Assembly (NCBI GenBank): GCA_902790015.1
Contig: CADAQF010000003.1
Coordinates: 62,001 to 126,000 of the forward strand
DNA length: 64,000 bases
Reading direction: 5' to 3'
Source of the DNA: an uncultured Eubacteriales bacterium
GTDB taxonomy: Bacteria; Bacillota; Clostridia; Christensenellales; Aristaeellaceae
The notes beneath the pieces are model-generated. The model had not been told where the DNA came from. It worked only from the letters and a program-made list of their open reading frames with translations, and did not search any database. Within the stretch, counting starts at the first letter, position 1, and each line of letters opens with the position of its first letter. Shown here one piece after another: positions 53,810 to 63,648 of this stretch. The position numbers were made by a program, and so were the translations under genes.

Positions 53810-54661
53810 ATGTCAATGACCGCGCGCAAGCGGCTTTCCGCCGTTTTGATCTATCTGGTGCTGAGCATTGTTTTCATACTGGTTATTTTTCCGATCTTCT
53901 ATACCTTCATGGGCTCCTTCAAGAGCAATCAGGAGCTGCTGACCTCCGGAAGCACGATCATTCCGCACCGGTTCGTGCTGGATAACTACAAACAGGCCTG
54001 GAGCCTGGCCAATTTTGAAAGGTACACCTGGAACAGCGTTTACATGTCCTTTTTCATCGTTGTCGGCACCATCATCACCAGCACGGTGGCCGGCTACTGC
54101 TTCGAGCGGGGAAACTTCAAGGGCAAAAACCTGATTTTCTCCGTCGTGGTATCCTCCATGTTCGTTTCCCTGGGCAGCCTCACGCTTTACCCGACGGTCA
54201 TGATAGCCAAATGGTTCGGCATCAATAAATCCCTCTGGGGCGTGATCGTCATCCGCGTGCTGGGCATGAACGTGACCAACCTCTTTGTCACCCGGACGTA
54301 TATCCGCACCCTTTCGACCGAGATCGACGACGCGGCCAAGATAGACGGCTGCTCCTTCTTCGGCACCTTCGTCCACATCATTTTTCCTTTGCTCAAGCCC
54401 CTGATCGCCACCATCGCCATCCTCGAGTTCCGGCACAGCTGGAACGATTACATGATGCCCATGGTGTTCACCATGTCAAAGCCCGAGCGGATGCCGCTGG
54501 TGGTCGGCGTAGTCAGCCTGAAAAGCTCCGGCGAAGCGGCCTCCTCGTGGAACCTGATGCTGGCCGGTACGGCGATCTCGATGATTCCCATGATGGTGGT
54601 GTATCTGTTCTTCAACCGCTACTTTATCGAGGGCATGACCGCCGGCGCGGTGAAAGGATGA
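53810..54661 (+). CDS. Sugar ABC transporter permease 2 (MalG/UgpE-like)
   Basis: 283 residues from ATG 53810; ATG 53816 is an alternative with a similar ribosome site. Six membrane segments and EAA motif STEIDDAAKIDGCSFFGTFV, with PLLKPLIATIAILEFRHSWNDYM just after it. It is the partner of permease 1. Longer open frames upstream overlap permease 1 and are not real starts. Confidence 0.92.
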   Translation: MSMTARKRLSAVLIYLVLSIVFILVIFPIFYTFMGSFKSNQELLTSGSTIIPHRFVLDNYKQAWSLANFERYTWNSVYMSFFIVVGTIITSTVAGYCFERGNFKGKNLIFSVVVSSMFVSLGSLTLYPTVMIAKWFGINKSLWGVIVIRVLGMNVTNLFVTRTYIRTLSTEIDDAAKIDGCSFFGTFVHIIFPLLKPLIATIAILEFRHSWNDYMMPMVFTMSKPERMPLVVGVVSLKSSGEAASSWNLMLAGTAISMIPMMVVYLFFNRYFIEGMTAGAVKG

Positions 54662-54665
54662 TCGG

Positions 54666-56684
54666 ATGGATTCCCTGAACCAGTGCCCGCCGGTACTCTT
54701 CGCGCGGGAAAAGCTTAAGGCAGCCTGCGCAGATCTCGGCATTTCCTGCCGGTATACGCTGGCACGGGACGAAAAGCTGCAGCCGGACGAATACGGGTTT
54801 TCCCTGCGGGAAGGGGAGCCCTTTATCCGCGCGGGCGGCGAAGAGGCGGCGATGAACGCCCTGCTGGACTTAAAGGACAGCCTTGAAGCATTTGGCGCGT
54901 ACAGGCTTGAAGAAGGCCTGCACCGGCCCTGCGTCAAGCACAGGGGCATCAAGCTGAACGTCCCCCTGGATGCCCGCAGCCCCAGTTATTCGGACTGCGG
55001 GGACAGCGCCCAGGAGAACATCCCCGTCATGTGGGATGAAAGCTTCTGGCAGGGGCTGCTGGACCGCATGGCCCTGAACCGCTATAATACCCTGACGATG
55101 TGGAACCTGTGTCCATTTCCTTCCATGGTGCGCGTGCCGGAATATGAAAACGCCGCTTTGGACGACGTGATGGTCTCTTCTGCCATGGCGGGCGGAACCT
55201 CCAGAGGGCTTGGGTTTTATACGCAGGAAATGCGTGAAAACCTGGTCTGCGTCCGCAAAATGACGATGGACGAAAAGATGGCCTTCTGGGACAGGGTGTT
55301 CCGGATGGCTTTGGACCGGTGCATCAAAGTATATCTGTTCACATGGAACCTGTACCTGTACGGCCTGGAGGACAGCGGTTACACCTTGAGCGAGCGCGCC
55401 GAGGACGAAAATACAAAGGATTATATCCGCGCAAGCGTCGCCGCCCTTCTGCGCAGGTATTCCGCGCTTTCGGGGATCGGCGTGACGGCGGGGGAAAACC
55501 TGTGTTCAGAATGGACCGAGAACCAGGACCTTTACTGGGTGAGGGACACCTACGGCCGGGGCATAGAACAGGTACTCAAAGAACAGCCCGGACGGGAGAT
55601 CACGCTGATCTGCCGCACGCACATGACCACGCTTTCGCAGCTTGAAAAGGCCTTTCAGGGCTTTACGGGGAACCTTGAAATAAGCAGCAAATACGCCATG
55701 GCGCATATGACGGCGGCGGAGCGGCCCCGCTTTTCGGACGAGCTGGTTCAAAAAAAGCCTGAAGGACTGGGGCTGTGGCTGACGCTCCGCCAGGACGATT
55801 TTTATATGTTCCCCTGGGCGGACGACGAATTCCTGGAAACGTTCATGGAGAACCTTCCCCAAAGGGACCTGCGCGGATATTATTATGGCTCCGACGGGGT
55901 GATCTGGGGGCTTGAAAGCCAGAGCAGGCTCAGGGAAAATCAGCGCAGGTATTTTGTGGACAAGCACTTTTTTTCCTTCGCGCTGATGGGACGGATGGGA
56001 TATAAGAAAGGCCTGTCCCGGGAAGAAAAGGAAGCGATCCTGAAAAAGGCGGCGCCCGGGCTTCCTCCGGGGGCGCTGCTTGAAAAGCTGCGGCACGCGT
56101 CCGCCGCCGTGCGCCTGGTGAGCCTGGTGCACTGGCGTCATTATGACCTGCAGTGGTATCCGGAGGCCTGCTGCCGGCTGAACGAAGAGGATCATCTCAC
56201 CGTATTTGACGACCTGAACGCCTTCATCCGCTGCGGCGCCTGCCCGGCGACGGGAATCGCCTCCGTCATGGAAACGGCGCAGGGATGCCCTGACGGAAAG
56301 ACGTCCGCCCTTTTCATAGCGGACAGGATGCTGCGCGAGGCCGCTCTGGCGGACGGCATTTCACTTCCGGAGGGAAAAAGCGGCGCTGAAAGGGAGCTTT
56401 GCGCCGACCTGGGCCGCGCTGTCCATCTGGCGCGCTATTACGCCTATAAGATCTGCGGGGCGGTATACTGGGCACGGGGCAGGACGGGAAAAGCGGAGGA
56501 TGACATTGCCCGGGCGCGGGACTTTCTGCAGCGCGCGAAGGAGAGCTGGCTCATGTATTCGGACGAGACCGCCCGGTGGTACAAACCCAGGAGGCTGAGC
56601 CGGCTCAGGGGCGTGGTAAGCCCGGATATGTGGGATGAACGGGTCGAAAGAGACTGCGCGATCTGCGAAGACGGGAGGTATTGA
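54666..56684 (+). CDS. Large glycoside-hydrolase-like protein, family not assigned
   Basis: 672 residues, no signal peptide. The N-terminal 90 residues (PFIRAGGEEAAMNALLDLKDSLE) resemble the small alpha/beta domain that precedes the catalytic barrel in GH20 and GH67 enzymes. Then HRGIKLNVPLDARSPS and LLDRMALNRYNTLTMWN look like the first strands of a (beta/alpha)8 barrel, with VYLFTWNLYLYG and GIGVTAGENLCSEW following, where Glu is a possible catalytic residue. The C-terminus is helical. It is likely a cytoplasmic hydrolase of an imported oligosaccharide, perhaps containing an uronic acid. I do not recognise a precise family. Confidence 0.6.
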   Translation: MDSLNQCPPVLFAREKLKAACADLGISCRYTLARDEKLQPDEYGFSLREGEPFIRAGGEEAAMNALLDLKDSLEAFGAYRLEEGLHRPCVKHRGIKLNVPLDARSPSYSDCGDSAQENIPVMWDESFWQGLLDRMALNRYNTLTMWNLCPFPSMVRVPEYENAALDDVMVSSAMAGGTSRGLGFYTQEMRENLVCVRKMTMDEKMAFWDRVFRMALDRCIKVYLFTWNLYLYGLEDSGYTLSERAEDENTKDYIRASVAALLRRYSALSGIGVTAGENLCSEWTENQDLYWVRDTYGRGIEQVLKEQPGREITLICRTHMTTLSQLEKAFQGFTGNLEISSKYAMAHMTAAERPRFSDELVQKKPEGLGLWLTLRQDDFYMFPWADDEFLETFMENLPQRDLRGYYYGSDGVIWGLESQSRLRENQRRYFVDKHFFSFALMGRMGYKKGLSREEKEAILKKAAPGLPPGALLEKLRHASAAVRLVSLVHWRHYDLQWYPEACCRLNEEDHLTVFDDLNAFIRCGACPATGIASVMETAQGCPDGKTSALFIADRMLREAALADGISLPEGKSGAERELCADLGRAVHLARYYAYKICGAVYWARGRTGKAEDDIARARDFLQRAKESWLMYSDETARWYKPRRLSRLRGVVSPDMWDERVERDCAICEDGRY

Positions 56685-56686
56685 AT

Positions 56687-57118
56687 ATGTTTGCGCTGAC
56701 CAATCAGGTTTCGGGCCGTCTGGTGACAGTTTCCCTCAAGCGGGGCGATATGCTGCTGGAGGGCGTTCAGGAAGCCATCACGCAGCTGGGCATCAGGGAC
56801 GCTGCGGTGGTATCCTGTATCGGGACTTTGTCCAGCATGACCTGGCACAGGGTGACCACGCTGGACAAAAAGCCCAGGGAGGAGTATCCCACGGTGAAAG
56901 GCCCGCTGGAGCTGTGCGCCGTGCAGGGGCTGGTGGTGGAAGGGATTCCGCACTTCCACATCGTGTGTTCCGACCAGAACGGCACCTACGCCGGGCATCT
57001 GGAACCGGGCTGCGAGGTACTGTACCTGGCGGAAATAGTACTGCTGGAAATGGCGGGCGAGCCGCTGCACCGGGTGACGGACGAAAACGGGCTGAGGCTG
57101 CTTGCCCCAAGAGAATAA
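56687..57118 (+). CDS. PPC/DUF296-domain protein
   Basis: 143 residues from ATG 56687, seven bases after GGAGGT; a TTG at 56681 overlaps the previous stop. The PPC domain is recognisable: RLVTVSLKRGDMLLEGVQEAITQLGIRDAAVVSCIGTL, IVCSDQNGTYAGHLEPGCEV, with His residues (PHFHIV, AGHL) that could bind metal. In bacteria such stand-alone domains are often near sugar or aldehyde metabolism genes; a DNA-binding role is known only for plant proteins with AT-hooks, which are absent here. Function unknown. Confidence 0.75.
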   Translation: MFALTNQVSGRLVTVSLKRGDMLLEGVQEAITQLGIRDAAVVSCIGTLSSMTWHRVTTLDKKPREEYPTVKGPLELCAVQGLVVEGIPHFHIVCSDQNGTYAGHLEPGCEVLYLAEIVLLEMAGEPLHRVTDENGLRLLAPRE

Positions 57119-57130
57119 GGAGGAAACGGA

Positions 57131-57835
57131 ATGAACAGGGATGAACTGATCCGGGAGATCCGGAAGTACCGCTGCTCCGACCTGTCCGACGCCATGGACG
57201 CGCTGGGCCTGGTGGACAAAGGAACGATGGACGAAAAGATGCGTCCCATCCGCCCCGGGATGGAGTTCAAGGGCTACGCCTTCACCGTGAAGCTTCTGCG
57301 CAAGCAGGACGCGGTCAAGTGCTGCGCCAATGTGGACGAATGGCGCGAGGAACTGGGCAAGGGCTGCAACGACATATACCGCTTTGTGGACGAGATCACG
57401 CCTGAAACCGCCAGGGACATGGTGGTCGTCATCGACATGGACGGCGTGCGGGGCGGCGTCTGGGGCAGCGAGATCGCCATGAACACCATGCGGCGGGGCA
57501 TTTCTGGCGCGGTGATCGACGGCGGCTGCCGCGACAGCTATGAGGCGAACCTGGAGCACGCCAACGTATTCTGCACGCACCGGACCTTCACCCACGCCTA
57601 TGCCCGGGTGACTTTCGGCGGCACCAATATCCCGGTCAACTGCGCCGGCGTGCAGGTGAAGCCCGGTGACATCATCTGCGCGGACGACGACGGCGTGCTG
57701 GTGATCCCCTTTGAAAGGGCGGAGGACGTGATCCAGTTCGCCCGGATGCAGCTGGAGGACGATATCAAGACCCGGGGCGAGCATTATCAGGCGCTGGGCT
57801 TTGAAAAGGACGATACGCTGAGGCGGCTGGACTAA
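57131..57835 (+). CDS. RraA/HMG-aldolase family protein
   Basis: 234 residues. RraA-like fold: SDLSDAMDALG at the start, GVWGSEIAMNTMRRGISGAVIDGGCRDSYE (the G-x-x-G and GxxRD catalytic motif), and FGGTNIPVNCAGVQVKPGDIICADDDGVLVIP. Family members are divalent-metal aldolases or decarboxylases that cleave 4-hydroxy-2-oxo acids, and one inhibits RNase E in proteobacteria. In this catabolic cluster an aldolase/decarboxylase acting on a 2-keto acid is more likely. The Asp of GGCRD that binds metal is present. Confidence 0.82.
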   Translation: MNRDELIREIRKYRCSDLSDAMDALGLVDKGTMDEKMRPIRPGMEFKGYAFTVKLLRKQDAVKCCANVDEWREELGKGCNDIYRFVDEITPETARDMVVVIDMDGVRGGVWGSEIAMNTMRRGISGAVIDGGCRDSYEANLEHANVFCTHRTFTHAYARVTFGGTNIPVNCAGVQVKPGDIICADDDGVLVIPFERAEDVIQFARMQLEDDIKTRGEHYQALGFEKDDTLRRLD

Positions 57836-57844
57836 ACGCAGCGC

Positions 57845-57873
57845 TTGCCAAAGCCACGCGGATACGGTAGAAT
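57845..57873 (+). promoter_or_regulatory. Internal promoter before the D-2-hydroxyacid dehydrogenase gene
   Basis: TTGCCA (57845-57850) and TAGAAT (57868-57873) spaced by 17 bases in the 92-base gap after the RraA-like gene. The second half of the cluster may be expressed on its own. Confidence 0.6.
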
Positions 57874-57927
57874 AAAAAAGTACCCGTTCGGAACAAAGAA
57901 GAGAGCAAAGAAAGGAAGAACAACATC

Positions 57928-58884
57928 ATGAAAATCGCATTGCTGGAGCCGCTGGGAGTAAGCAGGGAACTGATCGACGAACTGTCCGCGCCTATTAAGA
58001 ACGCAGGGCACGAATTCGTATATTATGATACGAAGACGACGGACAAGGAAGAACTCAAAAAGCGCAGCGCGGGCTGCGAAGTGGTGATGATCGCGAACAA
58101 CCCCTATCCGGCGGAGGTCGTGGAAGCGGCGGACGAGCTTAAGTTCCTGAACGTGGCCTTCACGGGGATCGACCATGTGGGCCTGGACGCCTGCAAGAAA
58201 AAGGGCGTGACCGTGTGCAATGCGGCCAACTATTCCAACCAGACGGTGGCCGAGCTGGTGATTGGCATGACGATCGGGCTTCTCAGAAAGATGCCCGAGG
58301 GTGACGCAGCCGTGCGCAATGGCGGAACCAGCGCGGGCCTGCGCGGCAAGGAGATCGCCGGGCGGACGGTCGGCGTGATCGGCACCGGGCGGATCGGCAT
58401 GATCGTGGCCAAGCTGTTCCTGGCGTTCGGCGCCAAGGTGATTTCCTATGACGTTTATCCCAACGATAACGCCAAAGCCCTGGGCATCGAATATGTGGCT
58501 CTTGATGAACTGATGGCCAGGAGCGACATCGTGACCCTGCACACGCCCAACAACGCCAGCACCCGGGGCCTCATCAGCCGGGAGCTGATCCGCCGGATGC
58601 AGCCCCACGCCATCTTCATCAACTGCGCCCGCGGGCCCATCGTGGACAACAAGGCGCTGGCGGACGCGCTGAACGAGGGCGTTCTGGCCGGAGCCGCCAT
58701 CGACGTGTACGACATGGAACCGCCGATCCCTTCGGACTATCCGCTGCTGCACGCGAAAAACATCATGCTGACGCCGCATGTGGCCTTCCTTTCGGACGAG
58801 TCGATGATCCGCCGGGCGCACATCGCTTTCAATAACACCATGGCTTATCTGAACGGCAAACCTGAAAACGTCTGCCAGCTGTAA
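57928..58884 (+). CDS. D-2-hydroxyacid dehydrogenase (NAD-dependent)
   Basis: 318 residues. Catalytic domain plus Rossmann domain: GVIGTGRIGMIVAKLFLAFG (GxGxxG), substrate Arg in INCARGPIVDN, Glu region, and catalytic His in LTPHVAFLSDE. It reduces 2-keto acids to D-2-hydroxy acids or the reverse with NAD. Next to a LarA homologue it could feed or use the product of 2-hydroxyacid racemisation/epimerisation. Phosphoglycerate or glycerate specificity cannot be excluded. Confidence 0.88.
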   Translation: MKIALLEPLGVSRELIDELSAPIKNAGHEFVYYDTKTTDKEELKKRSAGCEVVMIANNPYPAEVVEAADELKFLNVAFTGIDHVGLDACKKKGVTVCNAANYSNQTVAELVIGMTIGLLRKMPEGDAAVRNGGTSAGLRGKEIAGRTVGVIGTGRIGMIVAKLFLAFGAKVISYDVYPNDNAKALGIEYVALDELMARSDIVTLHTPNNASTRGLISRELIRRMQPHAIFINCARGPIVDNKALADALNEGVLAGAAIDVYDMEPPIPSDYPLLHAKNIMLTPHVAFLSDESMIRRAHIAFNNTMAYLNGKPENVCQL

Positions 58885-58918
58885 AACAGTGGGACGGACA
58901 TAAAAAAGGGGCGGAAGT

Positions 58919-60199
58919 ATGGAATGGTTTGATCAGGCGCGGCGGCTGCTCAGCATCTGCAGGAAAAACGAATATATTTACGGCATCGGCGTGACGGACC
59001 AGCTGGGCGGGCTTGCTGCCCGCTTTGGGACCAGCGCCCTGATCGTATCCACCCGGTCGCACGCTGAACTGGCGCGCAAGGCCAAGGAGATGCTTTTAGC
59101 AAACGGCGTCCGCGTGCTCAGAGGCGGGGCGGTGCCGGGCGCCAGGCCCAATTCCCCGCGGGAGGACGTTTACCGTCTGGAAAGCTACCTGCTGCACGAC
59201 CGGCCCGATCTGGTGGTGGCCATCGGCGGCGGCTCCACCCTGGACGCCTGCAAGGCGGCCTTAGCCCTGGCTGCGCTGGGAGGCGTGTCCACGCCGGAAA
59301 TAGACCACTATTTCGGCACGGGAATCGTGACGGAGGAGCTTAAAAAATACAATTGCCGTATGATCCCGCTGATCGCGGTGCAGACCGCTTCTTCCAGCGG
59401 AAGCCACCTGACCAAGTACGCCAACGTGACCGATCCCGCGGCGGGGCAGAAAAAGCTCATCGTGGACGACGCTGTGGTGCCCGCGGCCAGCCTGTTTGAC
59501 TACGCTTCGACCGTAAGCCTGCCGCCCCAGGTCACCATGGCGGGAGCGATGGACGCCTTTTCCCATACCTTCGAGGTATTCTGCGGGGCGGATGAAAAAA
59601 CCTGGGAGCTAAAAAAGGATCTGGCTGAGACGGCGCTGGAGCTGATCATCCGCTACACCAAAAAAGCGATGGATCAGCCCGGCAACCTGGAGGCCAGGGA
59701 AGCGCTGGGGCTGGCGTCCGACCTGGGCGGCTATGCGATCATGGCGGGCGGCACCAGCGGCGGTCACCTGACCAGCTTCTCCCTGGTGGATCTGACGGCG
59801 CACGGCGTTGCCTGCGGACTGATGAACCCCTATTACGCCGTGTTCTACGCGCCCAAGATTCAAAAGCAGCTGGGCGTCATAGGATCGGTGCTCTTCAGGC
59901 ACGGCTTCATCACGGACGATATGGCCGGCTTGAGCGAGAGAGGCCGCGCCGAGGCGGTGGCCCGCGGGCTGATCGCCTTTGAGCGTTCCATCGGCGCCCC
60001 TGCGTCTTTGCGCGAGCTGGAGGGCTTCACCGACGCCCATATAGACCGGATCCTGAGCGCAGCCAAGGACCCGCAGTTGTCCATGAAGCTTAAGAATATG
60101 CCCGTATCCATGACCGGCGACGATGTGGACGCCTATATGGCCCCCATCATCCACGCCGCGGCGGATGGGGATCTTTCCCTGATCAAGTGGAAGCAATAA
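58919..60199 (+). CDS. Iron-containing alcohol dehydrogenase
   Basis: 426 residues. The NAD-binding DLVVAIGGGSTLDACKAAL motif and the metal-binding region GAMDAFSHTFEVF followed by GGHLTSFSLVDLTAHGVACGLMNPYY identify family III Fe-dependent alcohol dehydrogenases. It interconverts an aldehyde/ketone and an alcohol. The protein begins with a longer N-terminal domain than butanol dehydrogenases. In this cluster it might reduce the aldehyde released by the RraA-type aldolase, but that is a guess. Confidence 0.87.
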   Translation: MEWFDQARRLLSICRKNEYIYGIGVTDQLGGLAARFGTSALIVSTRSHAELARKAKEMLLANGVRVLRGGAVPGARPNSPREDVYRLESYLLHDRPDLVVAIGGGSTLDACKAALALAALGGVSTPEIDHYFGTGIVTEELKKYNCRMIPLIAVQTASSSGSHLTKYANVTDPAAGQKKLIVDDAVVPAASLFDYASTVSLPPQVTMAGAMDAFSHTFEVFCGADEKTWELKKDLAETALELIIRYTKKAMDQPGNLEAREALGLASDLGGYAIMAGGTSGGHLTSFSLVDLTAHGVACGLMNPYYAVFYAPKIQKQLGVIGSVLFRHGFITDDMAGLSERGRAEAVARGLIAFERSIGAPASLRELEGFTDAHIDRILSAAKDPQLSMKLKNMPVSMTGDDVDAYMAPIIHAAADGDLSLIKWKQ

Positions 60200-60218
60200 A
60201 CTGACAGAAAGGAAAACG

Positions 60219-61517
60219 ATGTGCATTCGGATTCCTTACGGAAAAACCTGGCGCCGGGCGGATATTCCCGCCCGGCGCCTGGCGGGAGTGGTGCGGGCTG
60301 AAGCGCCCGAAGAAAAGACCCTCCCGGACGGGAAAGAGGCGGTGGAGCAGGCGCTGGCGCGTCCCATCGCCTCTTTGCCCCTGCGGGAACTGGCCCGGGG
60401 CAAAAAAAGAGTCGTGATCCTCTGCAGCGACCATACGCGTCCGGTGCCCAGCAGGGTACTCCTTCCTCCGATGCTCCGGGAGATCCGCCTGGGAAACCCG
60501 CAGGCGGACGTTACCCTGCTGGTGGCGACCGGCTGTCACCGGGGGTCGACAGGGGAAGAGCTTAAGGCCAAGTTCGGCGAAGAGATCTATTCCACGGAAA
60601 AAATCGCAGTGCACGACTGTGAAAACGAGCGGGAGCTTGCGGACCTGGGCGTACTTCCCTCCGGGGGCAGGCTGCTGGTGAACCGTCTGGCCGCGGAAGC
60701 TGATCTGCTGGCGGCGGAGGGCTTCATCGAACCGCACTTTTTTGCCGGCTTTTCCGGGGGCAGAAAGAGCGTGCTTCCCGGTATCGCGGGAAGAAGCTGC
60801 GTGCACTATAACCATAACAGCGCCTTTATGGACAGCCCCTTTGCCAGAACCGGCGTGCTGGACCAAAACCCCGTTCACCGGGATATGCTGTACGCCGCTC
60901 AAAAAACAGGGCTTTCCTTTATCGTGAACGCAGTTCTGGACGGAAAAGGCCGTATCCGCGCCGTTTTTGCGGGGGATACGGATCAGGCTCACCGGGAAGG
61001 GGCTGCCTTTGCGGCGCAGGGCATGACCTTTGAAACGATCCCCGCACCCATCGTGATCACCTCCAACAACGGTTATCCTTTGGACCAGAACGTGTATCAG
61101 ATGGTCAAATCCATCAGCACCGCGGCGCAGACCTGCCTGCCGGGCGGGGTGATCATCGCTGTGGGAGCCTGCTCCGACGGCGTGGGGGGAGACGCCTTTT
61201 ACCGTATGCTGCGGGACGCGCAAAGCCCTTCCGCCCTGCTTGAGGCGTTCAGAAAAACGCCGCCGGCAGAAACGAAGACGGATCAGTGGCAGGCGCATAT
61301 CCTGGCCCGTGCGCTTGAAAACCACAGGGTGATCCTGGTAAGCTCCATGGATCCTTCGCGGGTTAGGGATATGAAGCTGCTGCCCGCCCAGAGCATTGCC
61401 GGGGCGCTTCGGCTGGCGGAAGACCTGCTGGGCGATCCCTTCGCGCAGGTTACGGTGGTGCCGGAGGGCATTTCGGTGATCTTCAAGGATACGAGCGCCG
61501 TGAAAGGGACGGGCTGA
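60219..61517 (+). CDS. larA: LarA-family nickel-dependent 2-hydroxyacid racemase/epimerase
   Basis: 432 residues. LarA signatures: SDHTRPVPS, catalytic His107 in ATGCHRG, EPHFFAGFSGGRKSVLPG with His173 and Lys183 (the Lys that holds the nickel pincer nucleotide), and His196 in CVHYNHN; these match His108, His174, Lys184 and His200 of lactate racemase. It racemises or epimerises at the carbon of a 2-hydroxy acid. The maturation genes larB/C/E are not in the window. Family members act on lactate, malate, phenyllactate or sugar acids such as gluconate. The sugar importer and oxidoreductases in the operon favour a sugar acid. Confidence 0.88.
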   Translation: MCIRIPYGKTWRRADIPARRLAGVVRAEAPEEKTLPDGKEAVEQALARPIASLPLRELARGKKRVVILCSDHTRPVPSRVLLPPMLREIRLGNPQADVTLLVATGCHRGSTGEELKAKFGEEIYSTEKIAVHDCENERELADLGVLPSGGRLLVNRLAAEADLLAAEGFIEPHFFAGFSGGRKSVLPGIAGRSCVHYNHNSAFMDSPFARTGVLDQNPVHRDMLYAAQKTGLSFIVNAVLDGKGRIRAVFAGDTDQAHREGAAFAAQGMTFETIPAPIVITSNNGYPLDQNVYQMVKSISTAAQTCLPGGVIIAVGACSDGVGGDAFYRMLRDAQSPSALLEAFRKTPPAETKTDQWQAHILARALENHRVILVSSMDPSRVRDMKLLPAQSIAGALRLAEDLLGDPFAQVTVVPEGISVIFKDTSAVKGTG

Positions 61518-61888
61518 TGCTTAAATACCTGAGCCAGGCCGGGATCATCCTGGCCTTTTCGTTTGCGGGGGAAGCCCTTCACCTGCTGGTGCCGCTGCCG
61601 GTGCCGGGCAGCGTGTACGGGCTTTTGCTGCTGCTTTTATGCCTGTGTCTGGGCGTCGTTAGGCCCCGGCACATAGTGGAAACCGCGCAGGCTCTGACAG
61701 CCCTGATGCCGGTGATGTTCGTTCCCGCCACGGTGGGCCTTATGCAGTCGTGGGAGCGGATGAAGCAGTCCCTCCCGGCGCTTTTGCTGGCGATACTGCC
61801 GCTTACGGCGGTGGTGATGGGCGTGAGCGCGCTTGTGGTGCAGGCTGTGGAAAAAAAGGAGGGGACGCATGACCTTTCTGACCGATAA
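61517..61888 (+). CDS. lrgA: LrgA/CidA family membrane protein
   Basis: 123 residues with four membrane segments: LSQAGIILAFSFAGEALHLLVPLPVPGSVYG carries the PVPGSVxGLLLL signature of the family. It starts one base inside larA and overlaps lrgB by 20 bases. LrgA/B pairs were first described as holin-like modulators of murein hydrolysis, but fused plant homologues (PLGG1) carry glycolate/glycerate and bacterial pairs carry pyruvate. Behind LarA, transport of a 2-hydroxy or 2-keto acid is a better guess. Confidence 0.88.
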   Translation: MLKYLSQAGIILAFSFAGEALHLLVPLPVPGSVYGLLLLLLCLCLGVVRPRHIVETAQALTALMPVMFVPATVGLMQSWERMKQSLPALLLAILPLTAVVMGVSALVVQAVEKKEGTHDLSDR

Positions 61889-62558
61889 TCTCTATTTCGG
61901 CAGCCTGATCACGGTGGCCTTCTACGCGCTGGGGCTGGTGCTCAAGAAAAAATACCGCCTGGCGGTGCTGAACCCCATCCTGATCGCCGTACTCTGCGTG
62001 GGCGGCCTGCTGCTTGCGACCGAAACGCCCTATGAGGCCTATAAAAGCGGAGCTCAGCCGATTTCCTACCTGCTGACGCCGGCCACGGTCTGCCTGGCGC
62101 TGCCGCTTTATGAGAAGCTTTCCCTGCTCAAAAAACACTGGAAGGCGATCACCCTGGGGATCCTGGCGGGCGCGGCGGTAAGCCTCCTGGCCACGTACCT
62201 GCTGTGCGCGGCGCTTGGACAGAGCAGGGAAATATACGCGACCCTCCTGCCCAAATCCATCACCTCGGCGTTCGGAATGTCGCTGTCGGAGGAATTGGGC
62301 GGCATCCCGTCTGTTACGGTGGCCTGCATCATTTTAAGCGGGATCGTGGGCAGCGTGACGGGGGAGACGGTATTCATGCTGCTGCGCGTGACCTCGCCCA
62401 TTGCCAGGGGCGTAGGGCTGGGTACGGCGTCTCACGCCATCGGCACTGCCAAAGCGGCGGAAATGGGAAAAACAGAGGCCGCCATGAGCAGCCTGGCGCT
62501 GGTCATCTGCGGGATACTGACGACCGTCGCCGCCCCCTTTTTCCTCCGGCTGATGTGA
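61869..62558 (+). CDS. lrgB: LrgB family membrane protein
   Basis: 229 residues from the ATG at 61869, behind AGGAGGGG; an open frame from 61833 lies inside lrgA. Around six or seven membrane segments, with LTPATVCLALPLYEK, the LLPKSITSAFGMSLSEELGG motif and the late GVGLGTASHAIGTAKAAEMG motif, all typical of LrgB. It forms the transporter with LrgA. It is followed by the operon terminator. Confidence 0.9.
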   Translation: MTFLTDNLYFGSLITVAFYALGLVLKKKYRLAVLNPILIAVLCVGGLLLATETPYEAYKSGAQPISYLLTPATVCLALPLYEKLSLLKKHWKAITLGILAGAAVSLLATYLLCAALGQSREIYATLLPKSITSAFGMSLSEELGGIPSVTVACIILSGIVGSVTGETVFMLLRVTSPIARGVGLGTASHAIGTAKAAEMGKTEAAMSSLALVICGILTTVAAPFFLRLM

Positions 62559-62572
62559 TGGCGGCAGGCGAA

Positions 62573-62608
62573 GACCCCGATCCGAATGATGGGACCGGGG
62601 CCTTTTTT
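62573..62608 (+). terminator. Terminator of the larA-lrgAB operon
   Basis: Interrupted stem GACCCCG...CC / GG...CGGGGCC (62573-62602) followed directly by T6 (62603-62608). Confidence 0.8.
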
Positions 62609-62645
62609 GATTGAGAGGAATGCGGCAGTCAGCCGGAAAGCGGTA

Positions 62646-63632
<987 letters not shown>

Positions 63633-63648
63633 ACGGCAATGCTCCTGT

